From JAJEAO01 sp963667635 (GTDB taxonomy: Bacteria; Acidobacteriota; Vicinamibacteria; Marinacidobacterales; Marinacidobacteraceae): a DNA stretch of 64,000 bases. The stretch spans positions 1,302,001 to 1,366,000 of the forward strand of contig OZ246946.1 in NCBI GenBank assembly GCA_965232015.1, in the 5' to 3' direction. The first letter of the stretch is position 1; each line of letters opens with the position of its first letter. Below, one piece after another: positions 33,680 to 43,017 of the stretch. The notes below the pieces were generated by a model. It did no database searches. It saw only the letters and a list, made by a program, of their open reading frames with translations, and was not told the DNA's origin. A program made the position numbers and the translations under genes.

Positions 33680-34581
33680 ACATCGCGATGCTGGCCCGGA
33701 ATCCCGATCTCTACTCGCATCGCCGACTGGTGGAAGCGGCGGAAGCCCGCGGGCATCGCATTGACGTCATTGATACGGCCCGCTGCTACATGAACATCAC
33801 GGCGCACCGGCCGCAGGTGCGCTACAAGGGAAAAGTGCTCACCGGCTACGACGCCGTCATCCCCCGGATCGGCGCTTCGATCACCTTCTACGGAACCGCG
33901 ATCCTGCGGCAGTTCGAGATGATGGGAGTCTGGCCGCTGAACGAGTCGGTTGCGATCGGGCGCTCCCGCGACAAGTTGCGCTCGCTCCAGCTCCTCTCCC
34001 GGGCCGGGCTCGGGCTGCCGGTCACCGGCTTCGCCCGCGGCGCGAAGCAGGCCGAGGAGATGATCCGGATGGTCAAGGGACCCCCGGTCGTGATCAAGCT
34101 GCTCGAAGGGACGCAGGGGATCGGCGTGGTGCTCGGCGAGACGATGGCCTCGGCGAAGAGCGTTTACGAGGCGTTTCGCGGCGCGGACGTGAACATCCTG
34201 GTGCAGGAGTTCATCCAGGAGGCGCGGGGAACCGACATCCGGGCCTTCGTGATCGGCAAGCGCGTCGTCGGCGCCATGATGCGCACGGGATCTCCCGACG
34301 ACTTCCGCTCCAACCTCCACCGCGGCGGCACCGCGAAGAATGTGAAGATCACTCCCGAGGAGCGATCGACTGCGACCCGGGCGGCCCGGGTGCTCGGCCT
34401 GAACGTGGCGGGCGTGGACTTTCTGCGCTCCGACCACGGTCCGGTCATCATGGAGGTGAACTCCAGTCCGGGGCTCGAGGGAATCGAACGCGCCACCGAG
34501 GACGACATCGCCGGGCGGATCATCCGATTCATGGAGGCCAACGCCCGACCCTCGAGGACGCGCACCCGCGGGAAGGGATAG
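33676..34581 (+). CDS. rimK: RimK-type ATP-grasp alpha-L-glutamate ligase
   Basis: 301 residues, the usual RimK length (about 300). ATP-grasp landmarks are visible: MNIAMLARNPDLYSHRRLVE at the start, YDAVIPRIGASITFYGTAIL, LPVTGFARG, PPVVIKLLEGTQGIGVVL (the lysine and glycine-rich loop), VQEFIQEARGTDIRAFVIG, and VAGVDFLRSDHGPVIMEVNS (the Asp and Glu/Asn metal ligands). RimK adds glutamates to the C-terminus of ribosomal protein S6 in E. coli. The ATG at 33676 overlaps the preceding stop and has GGAG nearby. Confidence 0.93.
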   Translation: MNIAMLARNPDLYSHRRLVEAAEARGHRIDVIDTARCYMNITAHRPQVRYKGKVLTGYDAVIPRIGASITFYGTAILRQFEMMGVWPLNESVAIGRSRDKLRSLQLLSRAGLGLPVTGFARGAKQAEEMIRMVKGPPVVIKLLEGTQGIGVVLGETMASAKSVYEAFRGADVNILVQEFIQEARGTDIRAFVIGKRVVGAMMRTGSPDDFRSNLHRGGTAKNVKITPEERSTATRAARVLGLNVAGVDFLRSDHGPVIMEVNSSPGLEGIERATEDDIAGRIIRFMEANARPSRTRTRGKG

Positions 34582-34633
34582 CCGGGATCATGGGCCAGCC
34601 CCCTCGGCTTCGAGCCGGACTCGGCATTCCGGT

Positions 34634-34699
34634 CGGCTGGAACGTCGGCCGCGGGGAAGCGCGGGGCGGCTGGAACTTCGGCCGCAGGGAAGCGCGGGG
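34634..34699 (+). repeat. Two tandem copies of a 33-bp unit in an intergenic region
   Basis: The unit starting CGGCTGGAACGTCGGCCGCG occupies 34634-34666 and is repeated with two base changes at 34667-34699, followed by the start of a third. It lies between the RimK-like gene and the next gene. Too few copies and no spacers, so not a CRISPR array. Confidence 0.8.
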
Positions 34700-34732
34700 C
34701 GGCTGACTCTGGCTGGACGCCGGCCTTCCGCG

Positions 34733-37700
34733 GTGGCCGCGGCGGGGAGCCTCCTCCCGATCGGGATCCTGCTGTCGGGGTTCGCCTCGCTGGCGTATCA
34801 GATCGTCTGGGTGCGTCGCTTCGCGGTGGTGCTGGGGACGACGCACGCCGCCGTGACGCTGGTGCTCGCCATGTTCCTGGGCGGGCTGGGCCTCGGCGCC
34901 CTCCTCGCCGCCCGATCCGGCGGCGGCCTCTCCGCGCCGCGCCTGGCTCGCCGGTTCCTCCTGCTGGAACTGGCCGCGGCGGGCTTCGCGGCCGTGCTGC
35001 CTCTCTACCTGAGCTGGACCACGCCGCTGGTGCGGGGTCTGACCGGGCCGGAGCAGGCGCTCGTTCCCACCGGGGTCGTCGCCGCGGTCTTCCTCCTTCC
35101 CGCCGCGACCGCGATGGGGGCGACCCTGCCGACCCTGACGGCGCTCAGCCGGCGGGTCGGAGACCGGGGCGAGGCGTCCGCGGCGGGTTGGCTCTATGCC
35201 GCGAACACCGCCGGCGCCGTGCTGGGGAGCCTCGCGGCGGCGCGGCTCCTGATCCCGGAACTGGGCCTGAGCGGGGCCTCGACCTGCGGGATCGCGGCGA
35301 ACCTGGCCGGCGGCGCCGTCGTGTTCCTTCGCTTCCGCCGGGACTCCACGACACCGGCGCCCGGCGGGGGAGCTCGCGCCGTCGGACCCCGGTCCGGCTG
35401 GCGCCCGCTCTGGCGGTTCGGGAGCATCGCCGGGCTCTCCGGCTTCGCGGCGATGGCCGCCGAGGTCGGCTGGGCGCGGCTCGCCGCCCTGCTCTTCGGC
35501 CCGACGATCTACACGTTCGCCTGCGTCGTCACCGCGGTGATCCTCGGGATCGCCCTGGGAAGCGCCGCCGCCGGACGCCTGCTGCGGCGCCGGCGCGCCG
35601 GCGCGTCAGCGGCGCCCGCTCTCGCCGCCTTGCAGCTCGCCGGGGCCGCCGCGTGCGCCGCCGTGGCCTGGGGGGCAAGCCGCCTCGCGCTCCCGGTCGG
35701 GGCGCTGGTGGCTCGTAACGCGGACGACATCGGGAGACTCCTGGATCTTCAACTCGTCGCCACCGTCGCGGTGCTGCTCCTCCCGGCCGTCGCGTTCGGG
35801 GCCACGTTCCCGCTCGCGGTCGCCGGGGCGACCGGCGCCGTCTCGAGGCGGGAGGCGAATGCCGGACGCGCGACCGGCGTGATCTATGCCGCGAACGCCG
35901 CCGGCGCCGTCGCGGGCGCGCTCGCGGCCGGCTTCCTGCTCGTGCCCGGCGCAGGAGTCGAGGGGGCGCTCCTCGCCGGGATCCTCGCGCAGGCCATCGC
36001 CGCGATCGCCGCGGCTCCCCGGCTGCTCCCGGTCGTTCTCGCCGGCGGCGTTGCGGTCGCCGCGGTCGGAGCCACCCGGTCCTGGGACTGGGAGGCGCTC
36101 GCCGGCGGGCTCTATCGGGTGGCGCCGCAAATCGAACCCGGACGCCACCGGGACTTCCTCCGCCGTGGAACGCTTCGGTTCCTCGAACACGGCGCCGCCT
36201 CCACCGTCTCGGTGAAGGAGGTGGCCGGCGAACTCTCGCTCGCGATCGACGGGAAGGTGGACGCCACCGATGGGGCGGACATGCTGACCCAGCGCATGCT
36301 CGCCCACCTGCCGCTCCTGCTTCATCCGGATCCCGAGACCGTGTTCATCGTCGGGCACGGGAGCGGCGTCACCGCCGGGGCTGCCCTTCGGCACGATGTC
36401 GAGCGCGTGACCGCCGCCGAAATCTCCGCGGAAGTCGGGCGCGCCTCCCGGCTGTTCGCCGCGAGCAACGGCGCGCCCTGGGAGGACGAACGCTTCGCGC
36501 TTCTCCAGGCGGATGCGCGCAACCATCTGATGTTCTCGCCCGATTCGTTCGATGTCGTGATCTCCGAGCCCTCGAACCCGTGGATGAGCGGCGTCTCCCC
36601 CCTGTTCACCGTGGAGTTCTTCGACGCCGTCCGCTCGCGACTCCACCGCGGTGGGCTGTTCGGCCAGTGGATCCACCTCTACAACCTGGACGGCGAGAGT
36701 CTTCGGACCGTCGTCGGCGGATTCACCGATGTGTTCCCCGAGACCGCGCTGTTCGTCCTGCACGACGGTGACGCCCTACTGATCGGCGCCAACGGGCCGT
36801 TCCCGACGGTGCCGCGGGAGCGCATCGAGGGGCGCATCGCCGGACTGGCCGACGAAATCGCGCGCTACGGCGTCAGCGACTACCCCGCTCTCCGGCGTTG
36901 GCTCACCGCCGCCAGCCCTCGCCTCGACGCCTGGGCGGCCGACGCCCCCCGCCACCTGGACGACCACCCGATCCTCGAGTTCCGGGCGCCCTTCGCCGCG
37001 CACGCCGCGACCTCGTTCCGGAATCGCCAGGCGCTCGAGGCTCTCGCGGGGGCGCCGCCGTTCGGGGGGTTCGGACCGATGCCCGCTCCCGACGCCGCCT
37101 CACTCGCAGGCCGCGCCGCGGGCCTCCTCTTGGCGCAGAACCACGACTGGGCGCTCGATCTGGCCCTCCGAGCGCTCGATCTCGACCCCGCCGAGCCCGC
37201 TGCGGCGGCCGCGGTGTTCCAGGCCGCGATCGCCGGAGGCCGGGCGCGCGAGGCCGTTACCGCGATCCGGGCGGCGCTGAGAGCGGTGGACGAGGACAGC
37301 GCCGCGGCGCGGGAGCTCACCCTGTTCCTCGCCCGGCTGCACCTCGCCGCCGGCGCTCAGGACGAGGCGGCCGCGACGCTCCGGGACGGGCCGGCCGCGC
37401 TGGCGGAGGATCGCCAGGCGCTCCTCCTCTCTGCTGAAGTCCAGGTCGAGCGCGGCGCTCTGGATTCGGCCGAGGCGCTGGCGCTCGCGGTGCTCCGGAC
37501 CGACCCGCGGGATGCGGAGGCGGCGGCGTGGCTCGCCGAGCTGAGCCTGCGGCGTCAGCGCCGGGAGGAAGCGGCGCTCCGGGCGGGCGCGATCCTCGCC
37601 GAGCGCCCGGCGACGGTGCGCGCGCTTCGGGTTCGCGCGGTGGCGCTCGCGGAGATGGGCCGGGAGGCCGAGGCGCGGGAGGCGTTCACAGCGCTCGTCG

Positions 37701-37942
37701 CGCAGGCTCCGTCGCCCGCGTTCCACTGGGCCAACTTCGCCGCATTCGAGCTGGCCTCCAGCCGGCCGGCCGAGGCGGTGCGGCTTTACCGGGAGGCCGT
37801 GGACCGCGACCCGACGAACTTCGCGCTGTACGCCGCACTGCTCGACGCCGCGACCCGCGCGGGCGACACCGAGGAGATGCGGCGCGCCGGCGAGGCGCTG
37901 GACTCGTCAGGGACCCGTGGCGCGGGGGACGAGCGCCGCTGA
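34733..37942 (+). CDS. Polytopic membrane protein with spermidine-synthase-like domain and C-terminal TPR region
   Basis: 1069 residues from a GTG at 34733. About residues 5-450 hold a dozen hydrophobic helices arranged as two similar halves (LASLAYQIVWVRRFAVVLG... and LSGFAAMAAEVGWARLAALL...). Residues about 470-720 resemble spermidine synthase: TVFIVGHGSGVTAGAAL (nucleotide loop), VTAAEISAEVGRASRLF, DVVISEPSNPWMSGVSPLFT. The remainder is a run of TPR-like helical pairs (ALDLDPAEPAAAAAVFQAAI, VLRTDPRDAEAAAWLAELSL). Proteins of this fused type are common but their substrates are unknown; polyamine synthesis is not assured because the catalytic loop reads GHGSG rather than GGGDG. Confidence 0.85.
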   Translation: MAAAGSLLPIGILLSGFASLAYQIVWVRRFAVVLGTTHAAVTLVLAMFLGGLGLGALLAARSGGGLSAPRLARRFLLLELAAAGFAAVLPLYLSWTTPLVRGLTGPEQALVPTGVVAAVFLLPAATAMGATLPTLTALSRRVGDRGEASAAGWLYAANTAGAVLGSLAAARLLIPELGLSGASTCGIAANLAGGAVVFLRFRRDSTTPAPGGGARAVGPRSGWRPLWRFGSIAGLSGFAAMAAEVGWARLAALLFGPTIYTFACVVTAVILGIALGSAAAGRLLRRRRAGASAAPALAALQLAGAAACAAVAWGASRLALPVGALVARNADDIGRLLDLQLVATVAVLLLPAVAFGATFPLAVAGATGAVSRREANAGRATGVIYAANAAGAVAGALAAGFLLVPGAGVEGALLAGILAQAIAAIAAAPRLLPVVLAGGVAVAAVGATRSWDWEALAGGLYRVAPQIEPGRHRDFLRRGTLRFLEHGAASTVSVKEVAGELSLAIDGKVDATDGADMLTQRMLAHLPLLLHPDPETVFIVGHGSGVTAGAALRHDVERVTAAEISAEVGRASRLFAASNGAPWEDERFALLQADARNHLMFSPDSFDVVISEPSNPWMSGVSPLFTVEFFDAVRSRLHRGGLFGQWIHLYNLDGESLRTVVGGFTDVFPETALFVLHDGDALLIGANGPFPTVPRERIEGRIAGLADEIARYGVSDYPALRRWLTAASPRLDAWAADAPRHLDDHPILEFRAPFAAHAATSFRNRQALEALAGAPPFGGFGPMPAPDAASLAGRAAGLLLAQNHDWALDLALRALDLDPAEPAAAAAVFQAAIAGGRAREAVTAIRAALRAVDEDSAAARELTLFLARLHLAAGAQDEAAATLRDGPAALAEDRQALLLSAEVQVERGALDSAEALALAVLRTDPRDAEAAAWLAELSLRRQRREEAALRAGAILAERPATVRALRVRAVALAEMGREAEAREAFTALVAQAPSPAFHWANFAAFELASSRPAEAVRLYREAVDRDPTNFALYAALLDAATRAGDTEEMRRAGEALDSSGTRGAGDERR

Positions 37943-37966
37943 CCGTCCCCCGCCGCGCGTTGGCGA

Positions 37967-38010
37967 GCCGGGAGGGAGCGTCGGATCGGCCCGGCGCTCC
38001 CCTCCCCCGG
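37967..38010. terminator. Candidate bidirectional terminator hairpin between convergent genes
   Basis: Left arm CCGGGAGGGAGCG (37968-37980) can pair with CGCTCCCCTCCCCCGG (37995-38010) with a small bulge and a 14-base loop. It lies in the 73-base gap between two converging stop codons. There is no U-run, as is common in GC-rich genomes. Confidence 0.4.
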
Positions 38011-38015
38011 GCGGC

Positions 38016-40902
38016 TCAGAACTCGACGCGGACCCCGACCCGGAAGACCCGCGGGTCGAGGATCGCGACGATCTCGTTGTAGCGGGCCCCGGAGATCGTC
38101 CGGTAGTTGAGCACGGTCGAACTGTTGACCAGGTTGAACCCGTCGAACAGCAGCGCCAATGTGGCCCCGCCCGAAATGTCGAACGACTTCTCGGCGCGCA
38201 TGTCGAAGATGCCGACGTTCGGCGCGCGGTCGTTGTAGCCATCGGGCATCACCCGCTCGTTGCCTGCGTTCGGTAGCCGGACGGTGACCCGGCGGCCGGT
38301 CTGGTACCCGCTCTGGAGCTTGTAGGAGGCGCTCACGCCGATGTCCCCGGGGAAGATGTAGCGTCCCACCAGCTTGTAGTTCCAGTAGGTGGTGTCGATC
38401 GGCCCGAGCCGGAGCGACTGGTTCGCCCGCCACTCGTAGGTCGTCCCCTCGACGAAGTCAAAGCGGGCGGCGGCGCGCACGCTGGTCGAGGACGTCGTGC
38501 GCATGTAGGCGTTCGCCCAGGTGTGCAGGAACGAGGTCAGGAACATCCAGCGATCGGAGTAGCGACGGTTCAGCGCCACTTCGACGGTGTGGTAGTTCCC
38601 GTCCGGATCCGGCAGCCCGTAGGCGCCAGGATTCACGTACTGCCGGTCCTCGGAAACGCCCGGCTCGCGGTCCGTGAGCTGGATGGTCTGGTCGTCTCCG
38701 GTTCCCGCCACGTTGTCCGGCCCCGGATCTTCGAAGGTATAGGGAATGCCGTAGGCGAAGGCGCGGTTCAGATCCACGATCCCGTAGCCGTTCCGGGAGT
38801 TCTTGTGGACGTAGGACGCCCGGAAGGAGAAGTTGTCGGCGATCTGTTGTTCGAAGTGGGCCGACATTTCATGTCCGTAGGCGTTCGTGAGGCCCGGGTC
38901 CACCGTGACGAACCCGGCGCCACCCAGGGTTCGGAGCTTGTCGCCCAGCTCCGGGGAGTCGGCAAGCCCGCCACTCGGACCGGGATCCAGGATCCGGTTC
39001 CCGTTGAGATCGTTGAACGCGTAGCGGAACGCGGCCTGACCCACCGGGTTCTCGTCGTCCACGATGGTCGTGCTCGGGTTCCAGTAGAAGCGACCGAAGA
39101 AGAGCTTCAGCACGCTCTCACCCTCACCCGTCAGGTCGAATGCAGCGCCGAGGCGCGGCCCGATGTTGGAGAGCGTCAGGACGTCGCGCTGCGACACCTC
39201 GAGAGCCGGGAAGATGTCCGAATGGGTGGGCGAGAGGGAGTTGTCCGGCCAACCCATCTTGTAGCGGTCGAAGCGCAGTCCGAGGTTCACCGTCAGTCGG
39301 CTGTTGAGGGTCCACGAATCCTGGACATACGCCGACGTCAGCAGGATGTCGTTGATGCCGGTGTTGGGGGTGTTGTAGATGTCCACCTCGGTGGGGACGC
39401 CGTCAACGTCGTAATAGAAGAGGTCTTCCGGCTGCATCCGCAGGAACTTGCGGCGCTCCCGATAGATCTCGGTGCCGATCTTGAAGGTGTGCTGTCCGGC
39501 CCAATCGTCGGCGAAGTAGGTCAGGTTGCCGGAGATCTGCGGCTTGGTGACGTTGCGGAGGTGATAGTAGTCGTTCGCGTTCGTCAAGTCTCCCGTGTTG
39601 ACCTCGAGGCGACCGGCGGGCAACCCTTCGACGCTCTCCGACTGCGTGGCCGTCGGGAAGAGAGGGAACTGGTTGATCCAGTGGCTGAGCTGGAGGTTGA
39701 GGAAGACCTTGTCGGTAAGAACGTTGGTGTACTCGAGCTTCATCGGCTTGTTCACCGAACTCTGGTACCAGGCCGCTTCGAGCGGAACCGAGGGACCGAG
39801 GTTCCGCTCCGCCTGCAACTTGGTGCGCCGGTTGAAGAAACCGATCAACTGACTGGAATCGCTGAGCTGGTAGGTCGCTTTCGCGGTCCAGTTGCCGAGC
39901 TGGGTGGTGGCCGGATCGGGGTTCCCGATGGTGAGCTTTTCCTGATGGTTCAGGCGGTAGCCGGCGTAGAACCAGGCCTTCCCGGGATAGAGCGGGCCGC
40001 CAATACCGACGTTGATGTCGCTCTGGAGGGTGATCGGGTTGCCGGCTTCGAGACCGTTGGAGCCCGCCTTGTAGGGACCCTGCGTCCCGCCGCCCGCTCG
40101 CAGCGCGTCCGGGACGTTGTCGCCGACCGTGCTGTCGTTCTCGAAGTCCACGTAAACGTCGCCGCCGAAGCGGTCCCCACCGGACTTCACCGTGAGGTTG
40201 AAGAAGGCCCCCAGGCCGTGGGTCTCGCCCATGTTCCCCGAGCCGCCGAGCTGGAAGTCCTCGAAACTGCCGTAGTCGAAGTAGCCGGCGTTGCCCGACG
40301 TGGTCTCGGTGACGTTGATGCCCTCGAGCAGAGTGCGATGCTGGTCGCCGAAGCCGAAGGCCTGGAACCCGGTCTGGGTCCCGGTGTGCGAACCGCCGAC
40401 GTCGTAGCCCTCCATCTGGAAGCCGGGGGCCTGCGCCATCGCCGCCCAGATGTCGCGCGCGTTTGGGGATGTCCTCGAGGAGTTCCTCGGTGAAGTTCAC
40501 TCCGGTCGCGGTGGTCTTCACATCCACGACCGGCGCCTCCCCGGAGATGGTGACGACCTCCTCGAGGCCGCCGACCTGGAGGGTGGCGTTCACCGTGAGG
40601 GTCGTGTTGAGGGTCATCTGGATGTTTTCCCTCACGACCGGCCCGAACCCCGAGAGGGAGAACGAAACGGTGTACACGCCGGTGGGCAGCGCCGGGAAGA
40701 CATAGGTCCCCTGCCCGCCGGTGACGACCACCTGGTCCTGGATCAGAGCCGGGCTCGACGCCGTGACGGTGACGCCCGGGAGCACGGCCCCGGTCGCGTC
40801 GCTCACGGTCCCGACGAGCCTCCCTCTCAGTTCCTGGGCCCCGGCGGATGCGGTGAGCCCAAGCGCGACGCCGAACGCCGCGAGTCTTGCGAATCTCCTC
40901 AT
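38016..40902 (-). pseudogene. TonB-dependent receptor with carboxypeptidase-regulatory-like N-terminus, broken by a one-base frameshift
   Basis: The N-terminal part starts at ATG 40902 (RBS AAGGGG): signal peptide (LAAFGVALGLTASAGA), a carboxypeptidase-regulatory-like domain (GTVSDATGAVLPGVTVTASS, GTYVFPALPTGVYTVSFSLS) and the start of the plug (VKTTATGVNFTEELLEDIP). At 40462-40464 (TTT on the plus strand) one extra base shifts the frame; removing it gives the expected ELLEDIPNARDIWAAMAQAP and joins the 807-residue plug and barrel (to 38016, ending VFRVGVRVEF). Full length would be about 961 residues. It is either a recent pseudogene, a phase-variable site or a sequencing error. The barrel part alone has no signal peptide. 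Confidence 0.88.
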
Positions 40903-41066
40903 GTGTGCAACCCCTTTGTCGGGAGCCAGACAGCCGATTGCGCTCCCGAATCTGGTCTCCGGATGATAAGGGCATTTCGCTCGGGCCGGTGTCGCGCCTC
41001 CCCGGCGCTCGGGCTCCCGCCGGCGGCGTGTTCCGCCGCGAGGCTCGAGGCGGGGCTGCCGGCGGC

Positions 41067-42848
41067 TCAGCCGAGTGGCCAGAACACCGGGATCAGCCAC
41101 ATCGAGAGCGCGAAGAACATGATCTTGAGCGGGGCGCCGAACAGCAGGAAGTCCCGGAACCGGTAGCCGCCGGGGCCGAAGACCATGGCGTTCGTCTGGT
41201 AGCCCATCGGGGTCATGAAACTCGCCGAAGCCGCGAACGCGACGGCGATCAGGAACGGCTTCGGGGGGACGCCGAGAGCGAGGGCGGCGGAGGCCGCGAT
41301 CGGGACCATCAGAACCGCCGTCGAGTTGTTCGACACGATCTCGGACAGCAGCGCCGTCACCAGATAAACGAGCGCGAGAACGCCGATCGGCCCCAGATCG
41401 CGTCCGACCGCGGCGATGGCGTCGCCGATCATGCCGGTGAGACCGGTGTTCGTCATCGCGATCCCGAGGGGGAGGATGCCGACGAGCAGGAAGATGACGC
41501 TCCAGTTGATCGCCTCGTAGGCCTGCGGAAGCGTCAGCGCCCGCAGCACGACCAGGGCGACCACACCCAGGATCGCGGCCTTCAGGATCGGCATGACACC
41601 GAGGGCCGCGAGCCCGACCACGACGGGGATCACCGCGGCGCTGATCCACCAGCGTCGCGGCAACGTGAGGCGGAGCGGCATCTCCTGGAGCGGCACGAAC
41701 CCCTCCTGTTCGTAGAGAGTCTCGATCCGCGAGCGCGGACCGAAGATGAGCAGCGTGTCCCAGTCGTGGAGGACGATGCGGGCGATCTTGTCCCGGATTG
41801 GTCCACCGGTGCGATTCAGGGCGAGCACGAAGCAGCCGAACCGGCGGCGGAAGTTGATGTCGCGCAGGTTCGACCCGGTCAGGCCGGAGAGCGGCGAGAG
41901 CTGGACCTCCGCGAGCAGATTCGCCTGGTCCGACAGCTCCTGATCGTCGATCTTCACATCGGTCAACAGCAGCAGACCGAAGTGCTCCCGAAACCGGACG
42001 ATGTCCGCGAACCGGCCCCGGAGGATGAGGGTGTCGTCGGCGAGGACCGGTCGGGACCGGAGCTCCACGACGATCCGCTCGTCGCCACGGAGGATCCCCA
42101 GGACGGTGAGGCGGAACCGGCGGTTCACCTGGGCGTCGAGAACGGTTCGGCCGACGAGCCGGCTGCCCTCGGGCACCTTCACCTCGGTGAAGAACGAGGA
42201 CAACCGGTACTTGTCGGTCAACCGGGCCGTGTCGGCGCGCGGCTCGAGGAAACGCATCGGGACGAGAACGACGTAGAGCCCCCCCACGAGCAGGAGCACG
42301 AGACCGAGACCGAGGAACTCGAAGACGCCGAACGCCCCGTAACCCAGCCCTTCCGACATCGAGCTGACGAGCAGGTTCGTCGAAGTCCCGATCAGGGTGC
42401 AGGTGCCCCCGATGATGCTGAGGTAGGACAACGGCAGCAGGATGCGCGAAGGCGAGACGCCGTAGTGCTTGGCGATCTGGATCCCCACCGGCATCAGGAT
42501 GGCCAGCGCGGCGGTGTTGTTCACGAACGCCGAAAGCGCTCCGCAGACCAGGATCAACGCGATCGCGGCGGTCCAGTGGCTCGACCCCGAGAGACCCGAG
42601 AGACGGTGCCCGAAGCGATCGATCAGTCCGGTGTGCGTCAGCCCGTAGCTGAGCACGAACATCATCATCACGGTGATGACGGCCTCGTTGCTGAACCCGG
42701 AGATCGCCTCGCTGGGCGTCACCAGACCGAACAGGAGCAGCAGTCCCAGGCTCGTGAACGCGACCGCGTCGATGGGCAGCCACTCGAAGGCGAACGCCAG
42801 GAACGTGAAGAGGATGATCGCGATCAGGATCGCGATGCTGGCGTCCAC
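41067..42848 (-). CDS. SLC13/DASS-type permease with two TrkA-C domains
   Basis: 593 residues from the GTG at 42848 (an upstream in-frame GTG at 42887 is possible). The family layout is clear: N-terminal helices with GFSNEAVITVMMMFVLSYGL and FVNNTAALAILMPVGIQIA, then IGTSTNLLVSS; two cytoplasmic TrkA-C-like domains (about 205-375; FTEVKVPEGSRLVGRTVLDA and VQLSPLSGLTGSNLRDINFR); then the C-terminal helices with the signature VSNNSTAVLMVPIAASAALA and TPMGYQTNAMVFGPGGYRFR. Transporters of this type carry sulfate, dicarboxylates or other anions with sodium; substrate unknown. Confidence 0.9.
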   Translation of the reverse strand: MDASIAILIAIILFTFLAFAFEWLPIDAVAFTSLGLLLLFGLVTPSEAISGFSNEAVITVMMMFVLSYGLTHTGLIDRFGHRLSGLSGSSHWTAAIALILVCGALSAFVNNTAALAILMPVGIQIAKHYGVSPSRILLPLSYLSIIGGTCTLIGTSTNLLVSSMSEGLGYGAFGVFEFLGLGLVLLLVGGLYVVLVPMRFLEPRADTARLTDKYRLSSFFTEVKVPEGSRLVGRTVLDAQVNRRFRLTVLGILRGDERIVVELRSRPVLADDTLILRGRFADIVRFREHFGLLLLTDVKIDDQELSDQANLLAEVQLSPLSGLTGSNLRDINFRRRFGCFVLALNRTGGPIRDKIARIVLHDWDTLLIFGPRSRIETLYEQEGFVPLQEMPLRLTLPRRWWISAAVIPVVVGLAALGVMPILKAAILGVVALVVLRALTLPQAYEAINWSVIFLLVGILPLGIAMTNTGLTGMIGDAIAAVGRDLGPIGVLALVYLVTALLSEIVSNNSTAVLMVPIAASAALALGVPPKPFLIAVAFAASASFMTPMGYQTNAMVFGPGGYRFRDFLLFGAPLKIMFFALSMWLIPVFWPLG

Positions 42849-42968
42849 GGAATCTTCACCCTGCTGCCGAAAGCGGGGGCCGGCCACCGAACCGACCGGC
42901 GCGCAGCCGGCATCCGCCGGAGGATAGTCCAGCCGGAAGGAGCCGGGGCTCTCTCACCTGACGCCCTC

Positions 42969-43007
42969 CGGGCGCCCCCGCGAACCGGCGGTCCGGAGGG
43001 GCGCCCG
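42969..43007 (-). terminator. Candidate terminator hairpin after the metalloprotease gene
   Basis: CGGGCGCCCC (42969-42978) and GGGGCGCCCG (42998-43007) are perfect inverted repeats with a 19-base loop, 11 bases past the stop at 43018. No U-run follows. Confidence 0.35.
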
Positions 43008-43017
43008 AAGCCGGGAA

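Noticed and set aside
34634..34699. Possible start of a CRISPR array
   Set aside because: Only two copies of a 33-bp unit directly joined, with no spacers and no cas genes nearby.
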